Assembly (NCBI GenBank): GCA_001051155.2
Contig: JYIP02000001.1
Span: 1,860,001 to 1,924,000, forward strand
DNA: 64,000 nucleotides
Direction: 5' to 3'
Source: Chrysoporthe austroafricana
Taxonomy: Eukaryota > Ascomycota > Sordariomycetes > Diaporthales > Cryphonectriaceae
A model generated the notes under the pieces. That model made no database searches. It was not told the origin of the DNA and saw only the letters and a program-made list of their open reading frames with translations. How positions within the stretch are numbered: the stretch's first letter is position 1; each line of letters begins with the position of its first letter. Positions 1-14,100 of the stretch are shown here, piece by piece. Position numbers and translations under genes: made by a program.

Positions 1-489
1 CCTGCAGGTAGCCCTGCAGCACGGAATTGGCTGCGCCTCCTCGGCCGTGGACCGCGCCGGACACACGCACGCACACGGAGAGGAGGGGGGAGGGGGAGGG
101 GGGGGGCGCGATCGTGTTCCGCCGCCGGCGAGGCGCGTCCGCGCCCCCGTGGCTTGACACGGACACGGACGCGTCGAGTGATTCCCGTCACACAGGCCGC
201 GACGGCGTAGCCCGCCACCACCCTTTCCCCCCGTGCCGATCCCCTGCAGCTTAGCCGACCCCCCCAAACGCCGGCCCCCCCTCCCCAATCGATTGGCCAG
301 CGCCGTCAGCGCCAGGTGAGACCCCGACACCACTTCGGAACTGCAAGTGTGAGTCACGACAAGGCCACCACCCATCCATCCATCCATCCATCCATCCTTT
401 AACTCTAGCCGGCTGTCACACTCGGCTTGTTTCTTTCTTCTTCTCCAGAGGCCTCCCCCCTCTGGGCTGGGTGCTCGGGCGGGCGCACC
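1..489. other. Spacer downstream of snf1
   Basis: No gene is visible. GC-rich spacer that would hold the 3' untranslated region of the Snf1 gene (minus strand). It contains a CCAT/ATCC tetranucleotide microsatellite at about 372-397. Confidence 0.5.
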
Positions 490-3022
<2,533 letters not shown>

Positions 3023-4512
3023 GATGTCAGATGGAGGCGCGCGGTGCGGTGCGGTCGGTGGGTGGGTGGGTGGGTGTGTTCTCTCTCGGGGGGGCCCGTC
3101 AGACGGGGCAAGGTTCCCAGGGGCGGACGGGGACACAATCGCCGTCGCAGGTCGTCGTGGTTCGTGTCGGTGGCTGTAGAGATGCCCGCAATGCTGGGCG
3201 CGTCGGGAGGGAGAGAGGGAGAGAGATGGTGGGATGGATCGTTGGCAGGGATGGCCAATCCTTCTGAGATGAGATGGCGAGGCGCTCCACCGAATAGAGT
3301 GTGCTCCGGCGATCTGGTCTGACCTATCTTACCGGCTGCCCGGGTGTCAGCGACTGGTCACCCCATACGCGTGAGGAGAGTGACGGCTCGGGCTGCTGAC
3401 AACCTGCGATGGATGGATGGAGGGGTGAAGGGGGGCTGATGGGAGGTGATGGAGGAGAGGAGAGGAGGAGGAGGGGCAGTCTGGCTGGCTGGAGAGCTGG
3501 AGTGCAGGGCAGCGGGAGGAGAGACAGGGACAGCACCCACCAGTGCGATACGCCCGTGATAGCTTCCTGGGCCGCAGGGAAGAAAAAAAAAAACACACAC
3601 ACAAAAAACACGAAAAAAGCTTCGGGCCCGTCGAGATGGACGCCGTATGTAACACAACGCCGTCGCCGTCACACAGGGCGGGCGGAGGGCGAGGGCGACT
3701 GAATCCGGGAGCGGGTCGAGTCTCGCGGCGCTGACGGCTGCTGGCGCACTCCGTCGTCCCTGGTCTGGCGCTGGCGGAGGGCACCAATCGCGGCGGGAGC
3801 TTCCGTCCACCAGCCCAACGGGTTCGCCTACCAGGTGCCAACCAGCCCGCTGACCTGCTGCTGACCTTGCTGACCTGCTGCCAGTTGCCGGCCTTCTTAC
3901 TCACGGTCGAGAGAGGGAGAGAGAGTCCAGGCCTCAAGGGTCTGGCTGGTCGCCAGTCTCGGGGTCGACGCGATGTGTTGGAGAGAAGAGGACAGACAGA
4001 CAAACAGACAAACAGACAAACAGACACACAGACACACAGGTCGAGAGAGGGCGCGTGAGCTGGTGAGTGCGTGTGCGTGTGCGTGCGGTGGCTCCCAGTG
4101 TGGGTCGGTGCTGTGTGGTCTGGTCTGGTCCCGCCTGGAGGGTGCTGAGTACAGCAGTGCAGCAGATAATTAGTAGATAGTAAATTAGGTGGTGGGTGGG
4201 TGCGTGCGTGGAATACGGCTGAGGCTGAGGGGCCATTCTCATTAACGTGCCAGCGCTCTGGGACAGCTCGTCGAGCAGGCCTCGCTCGAGATATATCCAG
4301 ATCCAACAAGCAACCAGCAGACAGTAGAATTCCCCCTCTCCAGCACACAAACAAACAAACAAGCACACACACGCAAGCCAAAACAGCCTAGACGATCGGG
4401 CTCTGATCGTGGCCGTCTCGCCGCACCCGCCGCCTCGCAAGCATACTGCAATATTGCATCATCCCACCCCATTCGTCAGCGAGGCTGACGCCCAGATCTT
4501 CTTCACCTTGTC

Positions 4513-4570
4513 CCGCACCGCACCGCACCGCACCGCACCGCACCGCACCGCACCGCACCGCACCGCACCG
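4513..4570. repeat. Pentanucleotide tandem array (CGCAC)n
   Basis: Roughly 11 uninterrupted copies of a 5-bp unit, in the distal snf1 upstream region. Confidence 0.95.
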
Positions 4571-4823
4571 ATAGAAGTCCCTCGCCAGCGATCGCCGGGT
4601 CGTCGCTACCACCCAAGCAGTGCACCGCCCTCCCCCTCCCCCTCACCCCGCATCACATCACGGGACGAGGCCACGACGTCGCCTTACCCTCGCCAGACGC
4701 GCGGGCTGGCGGGGTCAGAGGAGGGGCTCAACTACCACCAACTACCACCACCACCACCAGCCTCTACAACCTCGTACAGTCCGCATCGAGACGCAGCACG
4801 GGTCCCTCGGCACACACAAACCT

Positions 4824-4851
4824 ACACACACACACACACACACACACACAC
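4824..4851. repeat. (CA)n microsatellite
   Basis: About 14 uninterrupted dinucleotide units in the snf1-ccz1 spacer. Confidence 0.95.
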
Positions 4852-5565
4852 CGCAGGTTGCCCGTCTCACCCGTGGCTCGCCGCAGCGCGAGGCTAGGCC
4901 AGATCGGCCTGGGGCGAGCGCACGCCATCCTCGCCCCCCGGGGTCCTGTTCCACCCCGTCTCCCGACATGCCGACCTCCCAACCTCCCAACCTCCCAACC
5001 CCCCTCGGCCCGTTCCGGCAAACTGGCACATCGCTGCCCAGGTAGGCACGGCAGGCTGGGGGGAGGGGGGGGGCGGAGCAACCGCTGGACCTTGGTTCTC
5101 GCAGGCCAGGTCCCAAAGGGGGCGACGTCAACCTGGCTGCTGCTGGGCCTACCTGGCGGTCGGCGTTTGCGCCCCTCCGATGCGGACTGTTCGGCCGCGC
5201 GTGTGGGCGATGTACCTTGGCCTACGACAGGATGACAACATCGTCCCGGTCGGGGTACGTCAGTTCAGAGCTGGAGGGTTTGGTTTGGTTGGTCATGATC
5301 TGTTTCTCTAGCGTGCTCGCTGTGTTGCCTGGTCACAAAGCCTCTGCAGACGTAATCTCACGAAGCCCGAACGTAGCCGTCCTTCCACCACTGGCTGCTT
5401 CCCGTATGCGCCACACCCAGAAGAAACCACGCCTATGCATATATGGATATGTTCTTGCCCCCGTTGTATGCTTTCCTCCTGGGCGCTCCTAGCGGGCCCC
5501 CTTTGCCAGGAGTCCCCCCTCGGACCTGTAAAAGACCCGTCACGTATATATGCAGATCGTCCTGT

Positions 5566-8070
5566 TCACCGGTTGAGGCTGAGCAGGCCCTCGATGTACT
5601 TCTTCGTGTCCACGCCGATGCCCTGCGCCAGCCTGCTCGCCCCGTCCGCCCACCCAGCCCCGCCCGCGGCCGCCGCCAGGCTTATGCTCCTGCCGTGGCC
5701 CCCGTGGTCGCTCGCCTTGCGCAGCAGGAAGATCTCCTTGCTGACCTCATCGCCCAGGCCCCGCACCGTCGACGGCGTCCTGGATGTCGACGAGGGCAGC
5801 GACACGTCGCTCCGCGCCCGGCTGTGGGCGCTGTCTGCGCCGCCGCCGCCGCCACCCCCTTCGCTCTTCGAGGACGGTCGTCCGATCTCCGTGGATGCGG
5901 ACGACGAGTCGTCTGCCCGCCGGTCCAGGACGCGGCTCCAGACGATCCACCAGCCGCGGCTCGTCTTACACGTGCGCTCCAGCTCGCTGGCGCTGGCCCG
6001 GGTCGCCTTCCACAGGTTGAGGATCTGCATGTGCGTGTTGAGCGCGTCCACCCGGGACCAGGACGGCTGCTCGTGGATGTTGTAGAGCTCCGCCGGGTCG
6101 GGGATGCTCGGTATGGTCGAGTGCACCGTGATCGCCTTCGGGTCCCACACCAGGTCGTAGATCGCCGCCGCAGACCTGCCCACGTCGGGCCTGTCCGGCC
6201 TGTACGCCGCCGAGTTGGCGAGCGGTTTGCGCAGCGGCGCGAGCTGGTGGTGGAGAGAGCGGTAGAAGCCCTCGAAGGACAGGGACTCGGTCCGCAGCCC
6301 GAAGAGAAAGGTGAAGATGAACGGCTTGACCACGTAGACCACCACGCGTAGCTTCTGGGTCTTGTTCCGGTCCTGGCTGTCAAAGGACCCACGGCGGCTC
6401 AGGCGGCCCCTGGACGACAGGTCTGTGTCGTGGCTCCCCAGCACCCGCGAGAACGTGGCTTCAGGCCTGTCGGCCGTCGGCGTGTCCAGCTCGACGGTTA
6501 GGGTCCTGACCATGGTGCGCGCGTTGAGCTCTTCGTGTTCCACCGCGAAGCGCCTCTCTTCGGGGTCTTCGATCCAGCCCCCCTCGACCTCTCCAGTGAG
6601 GCCGATGACGAAATGACCCGTTATGTCGTCGCCCCTGGACGGAGACCTCTCGAGTTCTGGTTGCACAGCCGGCTCCGGGTCTCTGGCTGCCGAGTCGCGC
6701 CCGAGGCTCCAGTACTTACCGTACCCTAACTTGAGGTAGTCCATATACTTCTCCAGCCCAGCTGCCTCCTCGTCACCCGAGCCTACATCTGCGGGAGGAG
6801 GCGGCGTACTGCTGGAGGGCTTCAGGCCTCGATTTGGGTCGAACAGGCTAGGCGGGACCTGCATAGGGGCTGTAGTGCTCTTTCTCCTGCTTTCCGTCCT
6901 GGATGTCCTGGCCGGGCGCCGCATGGCCTTGGGGCTTTCCACAACACCGTAGGCATTCTCACCCCACCTGTACATGTCTTCCATCCAGTACGTGATGTCT
7001 CGTATGGATTTCCTGGACAAGGCCCCCACGCCTAGGAAGATCGCGCCGTCCTCCGCGCCGGGCTCCCTGCCGGTGCCCAGCCACTGCGCATGCGGGTGCC
7101 CCTGGGCCTGTTTCTTGTCCTCCCCGGTCTTCTCCATGTCCTCCGGGTCGCCATCGCCGAACTTGGACACGACGAGGTCGACCAGGCCGTCGATCCGCCC
7201 CTTCAGGCTCTCGAGGACCTCGCGCTCACCGCTCCCGCGGTCCTCCTCGCCGACGCCGATGCCGAGCTCGCCGCTCGCGGCGATCTTGATGCCGCCAAAG
7301 ACATCGCGGACCGGGTTCCCGTGGAGGAGGACGTTCCACGTGGACAGGTACAGGTCCCAGTAGCGGCCCAGGGCGCTGGTGAACTTGGCCCGTTGTATCC
7401 GCACGAACAGCGCGCTCAGGGAGGAGTCGTGGTGGAGCAGGAAGGTCGAGTGCGCCCGCAGCAGGTCCTGCAGGAGCAGCGGCGACGGCTTGACCTCCCG
7501 CGACGAGTACTCGAGGCCGGCCTCCGGGGGGTCCTCGCCGTCCCTGGGCTTCTTCGCCGATGTCGAGGGGAGGGGTAGCCGCGTTAGGTCGATGCACTTT
7601 TTTTGCGCGGCCCTAGGGTCAGTAACACGTCCGTCCGCTCGACGACAAGCTCGTGGGAAGAAAAGGGGGGTGGGGGGTTGCGTTGCACGTACAGCGATGA
7701 TCCACCAGCCCGGCTCCAGCTCGTGGAGCACCACCCTCGTCTTCTCCGTCTCGATCGTGTCGACAGCCTGGTCGCCCGAGAAGTTCCGGCCGAAGCTGAC
7801 GATACCCTGGGCGAGGCCGATCTGCCGCAGCCTCTCGTTCCGCTCCGCCTGGGACACATTGTCGGTGGGCCGCCCGGCGGCGGCGCCGCGCTTGCTGGTG
7901 TGGCGGCGGCGCTTCTGGGTGGTCACGTCGACAGACGAGTAGTAGACGATCTGGTCGTCGAGGGTCTCGTCCGTGTTGCCCAGGCTGGGGTTGAAGATGG
8001 CGAGGAAGCCGACCTGGGCGGGGACCATTGCGTCTGGGGACGCGGCGACGGCAGATGCGGTCGTCGCCAT
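5566..8070 (-). CDS. ccz1: Vacuolar fusion protein Ccz1
   Basis: Subunit of the Mon1-Ccz1 complex, the guanine nucleotide exchange factor for Rab7/Ypt7 in endosome and autophagosome fusion with the vacuole. The N-terminal longin-type region shows the family start VGFLAIFNPSLG, then TDETLDDQIVYYSS and LEPGWWI; a second conserved region near the C terminus carries the LWKATRASASELER stretch. Best model is two exons, 8070-7693 and 7596-5566, joined by a 96-nt GTACGT..AAAG intron with a CTGAC branch-like site. This joins WWIIA to CIDLTRLP, as in relatives, and gives about 802 aa. The intron is a multiple of three without stops, so an unspliced 834-aa frame is also open. The middle and end have Ser, Pro and Gly-rich linkers. 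Family call is from remembered similarity to fungal Ccz1. Confidence 0.87.
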   Translation of the reverse strand: MATTASAVAASPDAMVPAQVGFLAIFNPSLGNTDETLDDQIVYYSSVDVTTQKRRRHTSKRGAAAGRPTDNVSQAERNERLRQIGLAQGIVSFGRNFSGDQAVDTIETEKTRVVLHELEPGWWIIAVRATQPPTPLFFPRACRRADGRVTDPRAAQKKCIDLTRLPLPSTSAKKPRDGEDPPEAGLEYSSREVKPSPLLLQDLLRAHSTFLLHHDSSLSALFVRIQRAKFTSALGRYWDLYLSTWNVLLHGNPVRDVFGGIKIAASGELGIGVGEEDRGSGEREVLESLKGRIDGLVDLVVSKFGDGDPEDMEKTGEDKKQAQGHPHAQWLGTGREPGAEDGAIFLGVGALSRKSIRDITYWMEDMYRWGENAYGVVESPKAMRRPARTSRTESRRKSTTAPMQVPPSLFDPNRGLKPSSSTPPPPADVGSGDEEAAGLEKYMDYLKLGYGKYWSLGRDSAARDPEPAVQPELERSPSRGDDITGHFVIGLTGEVEGGWIEDPEERRFAVEHEELNARTMVRTLTVELDTPTADRPEATFSRVLGSHDTDLSSRGRLSRRGSFDSQDRNKTQKLRVVVYVVKPFIFTFLFGLRTESLSFEGFYRSLHHQLAPLRKPLANSAAYRPDRPDVGRSAAAIYDLVWDPKAITVHSTIPSIPDPAELYNIHEQPSWSRVDALNTHMQILNLWKATRASASELERTCKTSRGWWIVWSRVLDRRADDSSSASTEIGRPSSKSEGGGGGGGADSAHSRARSDVSLPSSTSRTPSTVRGLGDEVSKEIFLLRKASDHGGHGRSISLAAAAGGAGWADGASRLAQGIGVDTKKYIEGLLSLNR

Positions 8071-9218
8071 ACCATAATGGGGGGAAGCTGCAAGAGCGGT
8101 CGGCGTTGTTGTGGAGCTGCGCGCGAGGGAGGGACGGGGGAGTCGAGGGGAGATTATGGAGGCAGCGCAGACGGCTCGAGGGTCACTCCAGAGCCTCTGA
8201 AACAGCGACCGCGGCCAGCAAGCGTTTGCGGGTACAAGCCCAGAGTCCGCCTACGCGAGGTACATGGTGAGGGGAGAGGCTCAGTTTCATGATGATATCG
8301 TGAGAATTGGGTTTGTGGCTGGAGCGTTCATTATTCGTGACCAGCCAATAACGTCATGGCCAGATTTGGCACTGAGATCAACATCGGCGATCGGATTGTG
8401 TCTTGCAGGGGGGTTCCAGGGGGGGTTCCTGGGGGGGCCACAGGGGGCCCTGGGGGCCCTGGGGGTCCTGTCCTCCTCACTGGCTGATACGTGTGTACTA
8501 CTGTCCCGGGTCGGAGAAGAACCTACCCACTCGATTATCGTACTGCGCATTGGGAGCCTCCAAACGCCCCTCGGGAGGCCTTCGAGACGACCCTCGAGGC
8601 GGAGAAATCCTCGCAGGTGGACATGAGAAGGAGAGAGGAGGTCTCTGGGTGACCCTGGCCGTCCATCGACCGTCGATCCTTACGCAGGTCTCATTATAGC
8701 CGATTGCCCCTCCACCGTCCTCACTTGCCGTCTCTCGCGCCCAGCCGAGACATGCTCCCAGAGGCACCGCAGGACCCTCCACCTGGTGGACAATGTTGAG
8801 TCCAGCCCTGATCAGGTAGCACGATGAGATCACTTCTGCAACGGCGGGCTGACACTCGTCGAAGCAGATGATGCATACGCCCGTACTGCAGGTTTCGGAG
8901 TCGGGTTCCACCGACGACAGCCTGACCAGGTGCGTGGCCTGGTGCTTCAGTTGCGCGACACGGTCGCATGGGCGCACAGTGGCACGAGGTGTGAGGATGA
9001 CCTCATGAGAATCACAGGCATCGATTTATGTTCTACATGGTCCATGACCTACCCCCTCTCTACCATCCGGAGGGCGCGGCCAACGGGTCTCGGCCGCGAT
9101 CTGTCTCGCCCTGCAGCAGCACGCACGGCATCTCTCTCTCGCGCGCGCGAAGGGCCTCCGATCCTCGCGATCTTCCTCCCCCTCCCCTCCGAGGCCTGCC
9201 CGGCCCGCCGCCGGGCGC
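8071..9218. other. Spacer: ccz1 upstream region and icl 3' side
   Basis: No supported gene. Holds the ccz1 promoter and, on the right, the isocitrate lyase 3' region. The notable element is a block of six plus-strand G tracts of 5-7 bases at 8408-8465, about 340 bp upstream of the ccz1 start. A 159-codon minus frame at 8498-8977 has a few Cys pairs but no recognisable domain. Confidence 0.5.
8408..8465 (+). repeat. G-tract array (putative G-quadruplex)
   Basis: Six G runs of 6, 7, 7, 5, 5 and 5 bases separated by 4-5 base loops (TTCCA, TTCCT, CCACA, CCCT, CCCT). This satisfies the usual G4 pattern several times over. It lies upstream of ccz1. That it folds or regulates anything is inference. 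Confidence 0.7.
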
Positions 9219-11188
9219 CTAGTGGAACTGGTCCTCGGTGACGCCCTTGCCCATGGCCGCGGTGCTGCTGATGCCGCCCGTGACCATCTTCTGCAGCTCG
9301 TCGACGTAGGTGGCGCCGCTCCACTTCTGGTGCTTGACGACGTCGACGCCGTGCTCCATCTCGGGCTCCTGCACCAGCTCGCCGTACGCGCGCATGCCGA
9401 CCTGGCTGTACGCCCGCGCGAACTGGTCGCTGATCAGCGCCGTCGTGTGCAGCCCCGCGAGCGTGATGAACTGCCAGCAGTAGCCGAGCGCCGCGAGCCG
9501 CCGGATGTACGTCTCCTGCTCCGCGCGCGGCATCGCCGTCTTCCAGTTGAAGGACGGCGAGAGGTTGTAGGCGAGCCTGGTTGGTCTCGGTTAGCACGCA
9601 CGGACGAGAAGGAGAGGAGGAGGCCGGAAGGAAAGAAAGGGGGGAGAAAGGCACGGTTGGAGATATCGGCCGAGACTCACTTCTGCTCCGGCCAGACGGC
9701 GTGCACGCCCTTGGCGAACTCCTCCGCCTGCTTGTAGTCCGGCAGCTTGCTCTCCATCCAGATGGCGTCCGCGTACGGCGCGTACGCGATGGCCCGGTTG
9801 ATGGCGCAGTCGCAGCCGCCCTTCAGGCGGTAGTACCCCTCGCGGGTCCGCGGCGCGTCCCAGTCGAAGAAGACCTCGACGCCCAGCAGGCCGCGGGCGA
9901 GCGCCCGGGCCTCGGTGAGGGACTTGCCCTTGGCCTGCTTGAGGTACTCGGCCGTCAGGCCCTTCTTGTCCACGTGCGTGCCCTTCTGGATGGCCTCCAC
10001 CACGGCCTCGTCGAACCGCCTCAGGCTCGCCTGCGCGAGCCACTGGTCCTCGATCGCCTGCAGCTGGTCGCCCGTCTTGCCGGCCGCCTCGGCGGCCATC
10101 ATGAGGTCGTTGAGCGGCTGGAGGTTCGGGTTCGTCGTGCCGAGGATGAAGGCGTGGTCGCGGGGGTCGATCGTGGTGCTGATGAGCGTTGCGGCCTCGG
10201 CGTCGGTACGGGCGACGGCGAGGAGGTTGGAGCCTGTGGTCCTGTGTCAGCCCGCTTCCCTCCCAGCACAGTGTGTATATGGGATCAAATGGGCTCTCGG
10301 GGGGGGGGGGCTGCCCACCCATGATATCGGCCTGCGCCCGGATCGCGACCAGTCGGTTGATGTGCTCGCTGATGGGCACCAGCACCTTGCCCGCCATGTG
10401 TCCGCACTTCTTGGTGCCCGGGGCCTGGTCCTCGATGTGGATGCCCGCGGCGCCCTTCTCGATGAAGAGCTTCGTGAGCTTCATGACGGCCGTCAGGCCG
10501 CCGTGGCCCGTGTCCGCGTCCGCGATGATGGGCCGCAGGTAGTCGATGTTCGACAGGCTGCCGCGCTGCGCCTTGGGCGTCGTCAGGCGCTCCTGGCGCT
10601 GCTTGCGGTCGTGGAAGAGCTGCGCCATGAAGAGGTGGGCTACCTTGTTGGGGACGGTGGTCTGCACGCAGGTAATGAGCACTTCTCCCTGGTAGAGGAC
10701 ACCACGGTGCTGTCTCGGGCCACTGCAGGTCACTTACATAGGGATAGTCAGCCAGATCCGGACCGGGCTCGTCTGAGGCGGACGCTGTCGAAGAAGACTG
10801 CCATCCGGAGACGTAGACTGTGTCGAGGTATTTGGCCATCTGGGTGACCATGGTAGGCTCCAGGCAACCGTAGGTATAACTAGCATCTCGGTTCTGCACA
10901 GGCACTTTGTGGTCAGCATCCTCCCAGGGCCCCCGAGATAGGGAGGGCAGGACGCACCTTGAACCTCCCCTCGAGGATGCCCCACAGCTTCTTGGCCTGC
11001 GCGTTGCTCGGGTACTCGATCTTGAGGTTGCCCCTCTTCGAGACGATCTGCTCGGCCGTGAAGGGCCGCTTGGTGTACCTCCACCTCGAGTCGCTCCACC
11101 ACCTCTTGACCTCCTCGACTTCCCGGGCAAAGACCTCGTCCTCGGTGTTGGGGTCCACCGCGGGGTTCCTCATATTGCTGGCCGCCAT
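9219..11188 (-). CDS. icl1: Isocitrate lyase
   Basis: Glyoxylate-cycle enzyme that cleaves isocitrate to glyoxylate and succinate, needed for growth on acetate and fatty acids. Five exons: 11188-10958, 10893-10738, 10661-10319, 10233-9681 and 9576-9219; all junctions are GT..AG and keep frame, giving 546 aa, normal for fungal enzymes. Visible motifs: [42 protein letters not shown], the signature [11 protein letters not shown] with catalytic Cys at about residue 215, [15 protein letters not shown], and [18 protein letters not shown]. The C terminus ends in EDQFH, so no SKL-type peroxisomal signal is present. Expression is likely glucose-repressed and Snf1-dependent from knowledge of the family; no site was identified in the promoter. 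Known as acu-3/acuD in Neurospora/Aspergillus. Confidence 0.96.
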
Positions 11189-14100
11189 GCTTGTGGTGGT
11201 GCCTCGCCGGCGCTGGAATGCTACTAGCCAGAAGACGGTGAGGGTATGTGTATATCCGGTAGTAGTGTTTCTGAAGGGGGGGATGAGACACTAGACACTC
11301 GTCGTATCGTAATGGGTGTAGAGGAGGAAAGAGGGGGAAGGCTAGGCTTCACAATGACGAGCTAGAAAGTCAATGAAAGACGGCACACACGAGGCCCTCG
11401 CGGTCCGGGCCATCATATGGAATTTATTCCTTGCCCCCAGACCACGCCTCCTCCCTCTCTCTCACCTGCCAGGCGCTGGTCGGCCGTCGGGAGCGCTCGG
11501 TCAAGCGGCTGCGGCGACGGGACCTCTAGCCCAGGCCTGGCCCCAGACGGCAACCCGTGGTCTGATCCTATTCAGATACCTCCGGCCCGCAGGGCGCCGC
11601 GGCCGCGGGCCATGTACCTCTGGGGCGGTCCAGATCTGCCCCTTTTCGGCTGAATGGGAGCCAACCGCCCGCGGCCATTGGCCGGATTACCGAACGTGAG
11701 CGTTCCCAGCCGTGCGGGTGCAGGGCAGACCCCCCCTACCCCCCAGTCCAGCCCTCCCCGCATTCCGCTAGACAGGCTGTCCTGGCTGCCGGGATCTGGG
11801 GAAGTGCCACACCGTCGATGATGAGGTCGCATAGGGAGATACCGGAGGGCCAGCTGGCATGGCGACAGCCAGCGACTTGGGTATCGTATAGGCAGAGGCT
11901 GGCGCTCCTCAGGGCAGAGGAAACCCGCTGCAGTTCCGCAGCTCTGCCTGCCAGAGACCGACGACGACTGCGGAGCCTTGCAGGTAGCGATGACATGTGA
12001 AAGGCCCTGTCGTCATCCGCCAGACCCCGGCCCGCTACTTACCCAGTCCTGACTATAGCCCGGTCTCAGGCGGCGAGGCTCTTCCTCTTCGACAGCTGGA
12101 GCCTCGGCTCTGTGGCGGCAATCACTAGTTTCTGCGCCTTGACAGCTTGGCCTGGCGCATTTTCGTGACCCGTTTGCGAGTCTGTCACATGCGGAAGATT
12201 TAGGAACTATACGCTCTCTCGGTCAACTTCCGAAGCGCCTTGATAATGCAGTCCACTCCAAACGGCAGCGGATTAGCGTCCCGCCTGCATCTCCAAACCA
12301 TGCTGAGTGAGTATCGCCCCCAAGGCACGTCCAACATACGATGGTGCCTCGGTTTCTTCGAGATTATTGTTGACAGTTCTCCTCGTGCCCTGCTCTAGGC
12401 GTAAACCGGTTCCGCATGTGTGAATAAGACCGAGGATGCATCTTTGTGAGGGGGTCTTATCGAGGGGGTCTTATCAATGTAAATACACTGCCCCGTGGGT
12501 GATTTCCACACAGACACCCCTTCCTCGTGCTGACTCGACATATAAGCTGAGCATATACTTTGTATAGGCTTCTGGCTGACTCCTGAGCCGATACGGGTTG
12601 GCCCTTGCCTCTCCGGGCATCTCAGCTACGTGGTGATCTAGGCTCACCGGGCGAGGGACGATCTCTGGAGAGGCAATGGCAATACCTCTCAAACTGCCCA
12701 TCTTGTGAACACCGCAGCGAGACTAGCTCCAGCACTGTGTAGAACTTGTGAAAGCGAGGCATCGTCCTCCAGTTGACATTCGGGGCTTCCAGGGTCGAAG
12801 GGACCTGGCGATAGCGTGTCATTTCTAGTCGAAATGCACTACGGCAAACTCCCCTGCTCTCCATTACGGCTCAGAACGCTACGACACACCGGACACGTTA
12901 CCGAATACTTCAACAGAAGAGCGGGAAACACAGGACGGGAGGCTGGAGATGAAAGCACTCCCAGTGAGTATGCCCAGCCAGATCCCTCAAGTCCTGACAA
13001 CGGCCTCCCGCTCCCCCACGCCACCCGCCGCCAGAGATGGCATCTTGCCCCCCTCTCCCCAGACGACTGCGCGTTATGCCGTCCGTGACCCCGGGGCGAC
13101 GACGGCCGTGAGGCAGCACAGGCTGAGGACAGCCGACAAGATCCCCCCGCAGGTCGCGCGGCGGGGCTGCTGCTCCCCCTCGCCGCCGTGAGCGTCTCGT
13201 CCCTCTTGACGCGAAACCCGCGACGGGGCGGCGCCCCCCGCAGGCAGGCCGAGCGCAGACGTGCCGGGCCCCATACGCTCGCCAGCCCGCTGCCGAACAG
13301 ACGCACCGCGGCTGCCCTCGGCAACTGGCCCGGCGCAGGCGTCGCCGCGCCCGCGTCTCGAGCTCGTGTCTGGAGCATCCGATGGACACGCCTCGCCAGC
13401 GGCCTCGCTCGGGCTCAGCGGGGACGGCGTCCTGCGCGCTGCGCGGCGCTTGCGGTCTGAGCTCGAGCTCGAGCCGGATGAGGAGGGCGGGTTGTTGCCG
13501 ACGATGATGACGGCGCCGCCGCCGCTGCTGTGGCCGCGGCCGCCGCCGGAGCCGGAGCCGGAGCTGGAGCTGGAGCTGGAGCTCGGGGTGGGGCTAGAGC
13601 TTGACGAGTCGTCTGACGATGACATCGTAGCCGTGGACTAAGAGGAGTGAGTACTCAAGCGGAGATGTCGATCGAACGTGGGGGCTTTGCCAGACGATGC
13701 CAGAGCCCGGCTGTTTATGACATTTCATCTCTTACACGGGGAAATTGGCAGGTGACTACGTGGTTCATCGTCGTACCTCCTGCTCGTCGCCAAACCTAGA
13801 GCATACACAGCTAGGCGGACGAGGGCTGGGGCTCAGGAAGCACACGTCCATATCCGTTGGGCGCCCTGTGCCCACGTAGGGGTGATACTCTTCCGTCCGA
13901 CACAAGCAGGCCGGCACTTCGTGGATGCTAGGAGAGCGGGCTACAAGGCGTCACCGTCGCTCAAATTCCTGCCTTGATTGACCCCGTCATCAAGCTTACG
14001 CCTATACTCCCACATCTCGGCGTGGAACAGGTGCTCGAGGTGAAGGACAAGTAGGAAGCCTGTTCATACTTACTTCACAAAGCAGCATTCCTGGAGTAGT

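Larger units (their letters stand above)
3023..5565. other. 2.5-kb spacer: snf1 upstream region and ccz1 3' side
   Basis: No convincing gene. Because snf1 and ccz1 both read leftward, this holds the snf1 promoter and 5' leader (next to 3022) and the ccz1 terminator side (next to 5565). It is rich in simple repeats: GACA/AACA repeats (about 3991-4038), a CGCAC pentamer array (about 4513-4570), a CA run (about 4824-4851) and CTCCCAAC repeats (about 4974-5000). The small open frames are low-complexity and look non-coding. Confidence 0.6.

Noticed and set aside
5443..6351. 302-codon plus frame
   Set aside because: Antisense to ccz1, with Val/Arg/Pro-rich shadow composition.
8498..8977. Minus frame with Cys pairs (CSTGVCIICFDE) resembling a RING start
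   Set aside because: Lacks the remaining His/Cys ligands, has no convincing exon partner and is not recognisable as a family.
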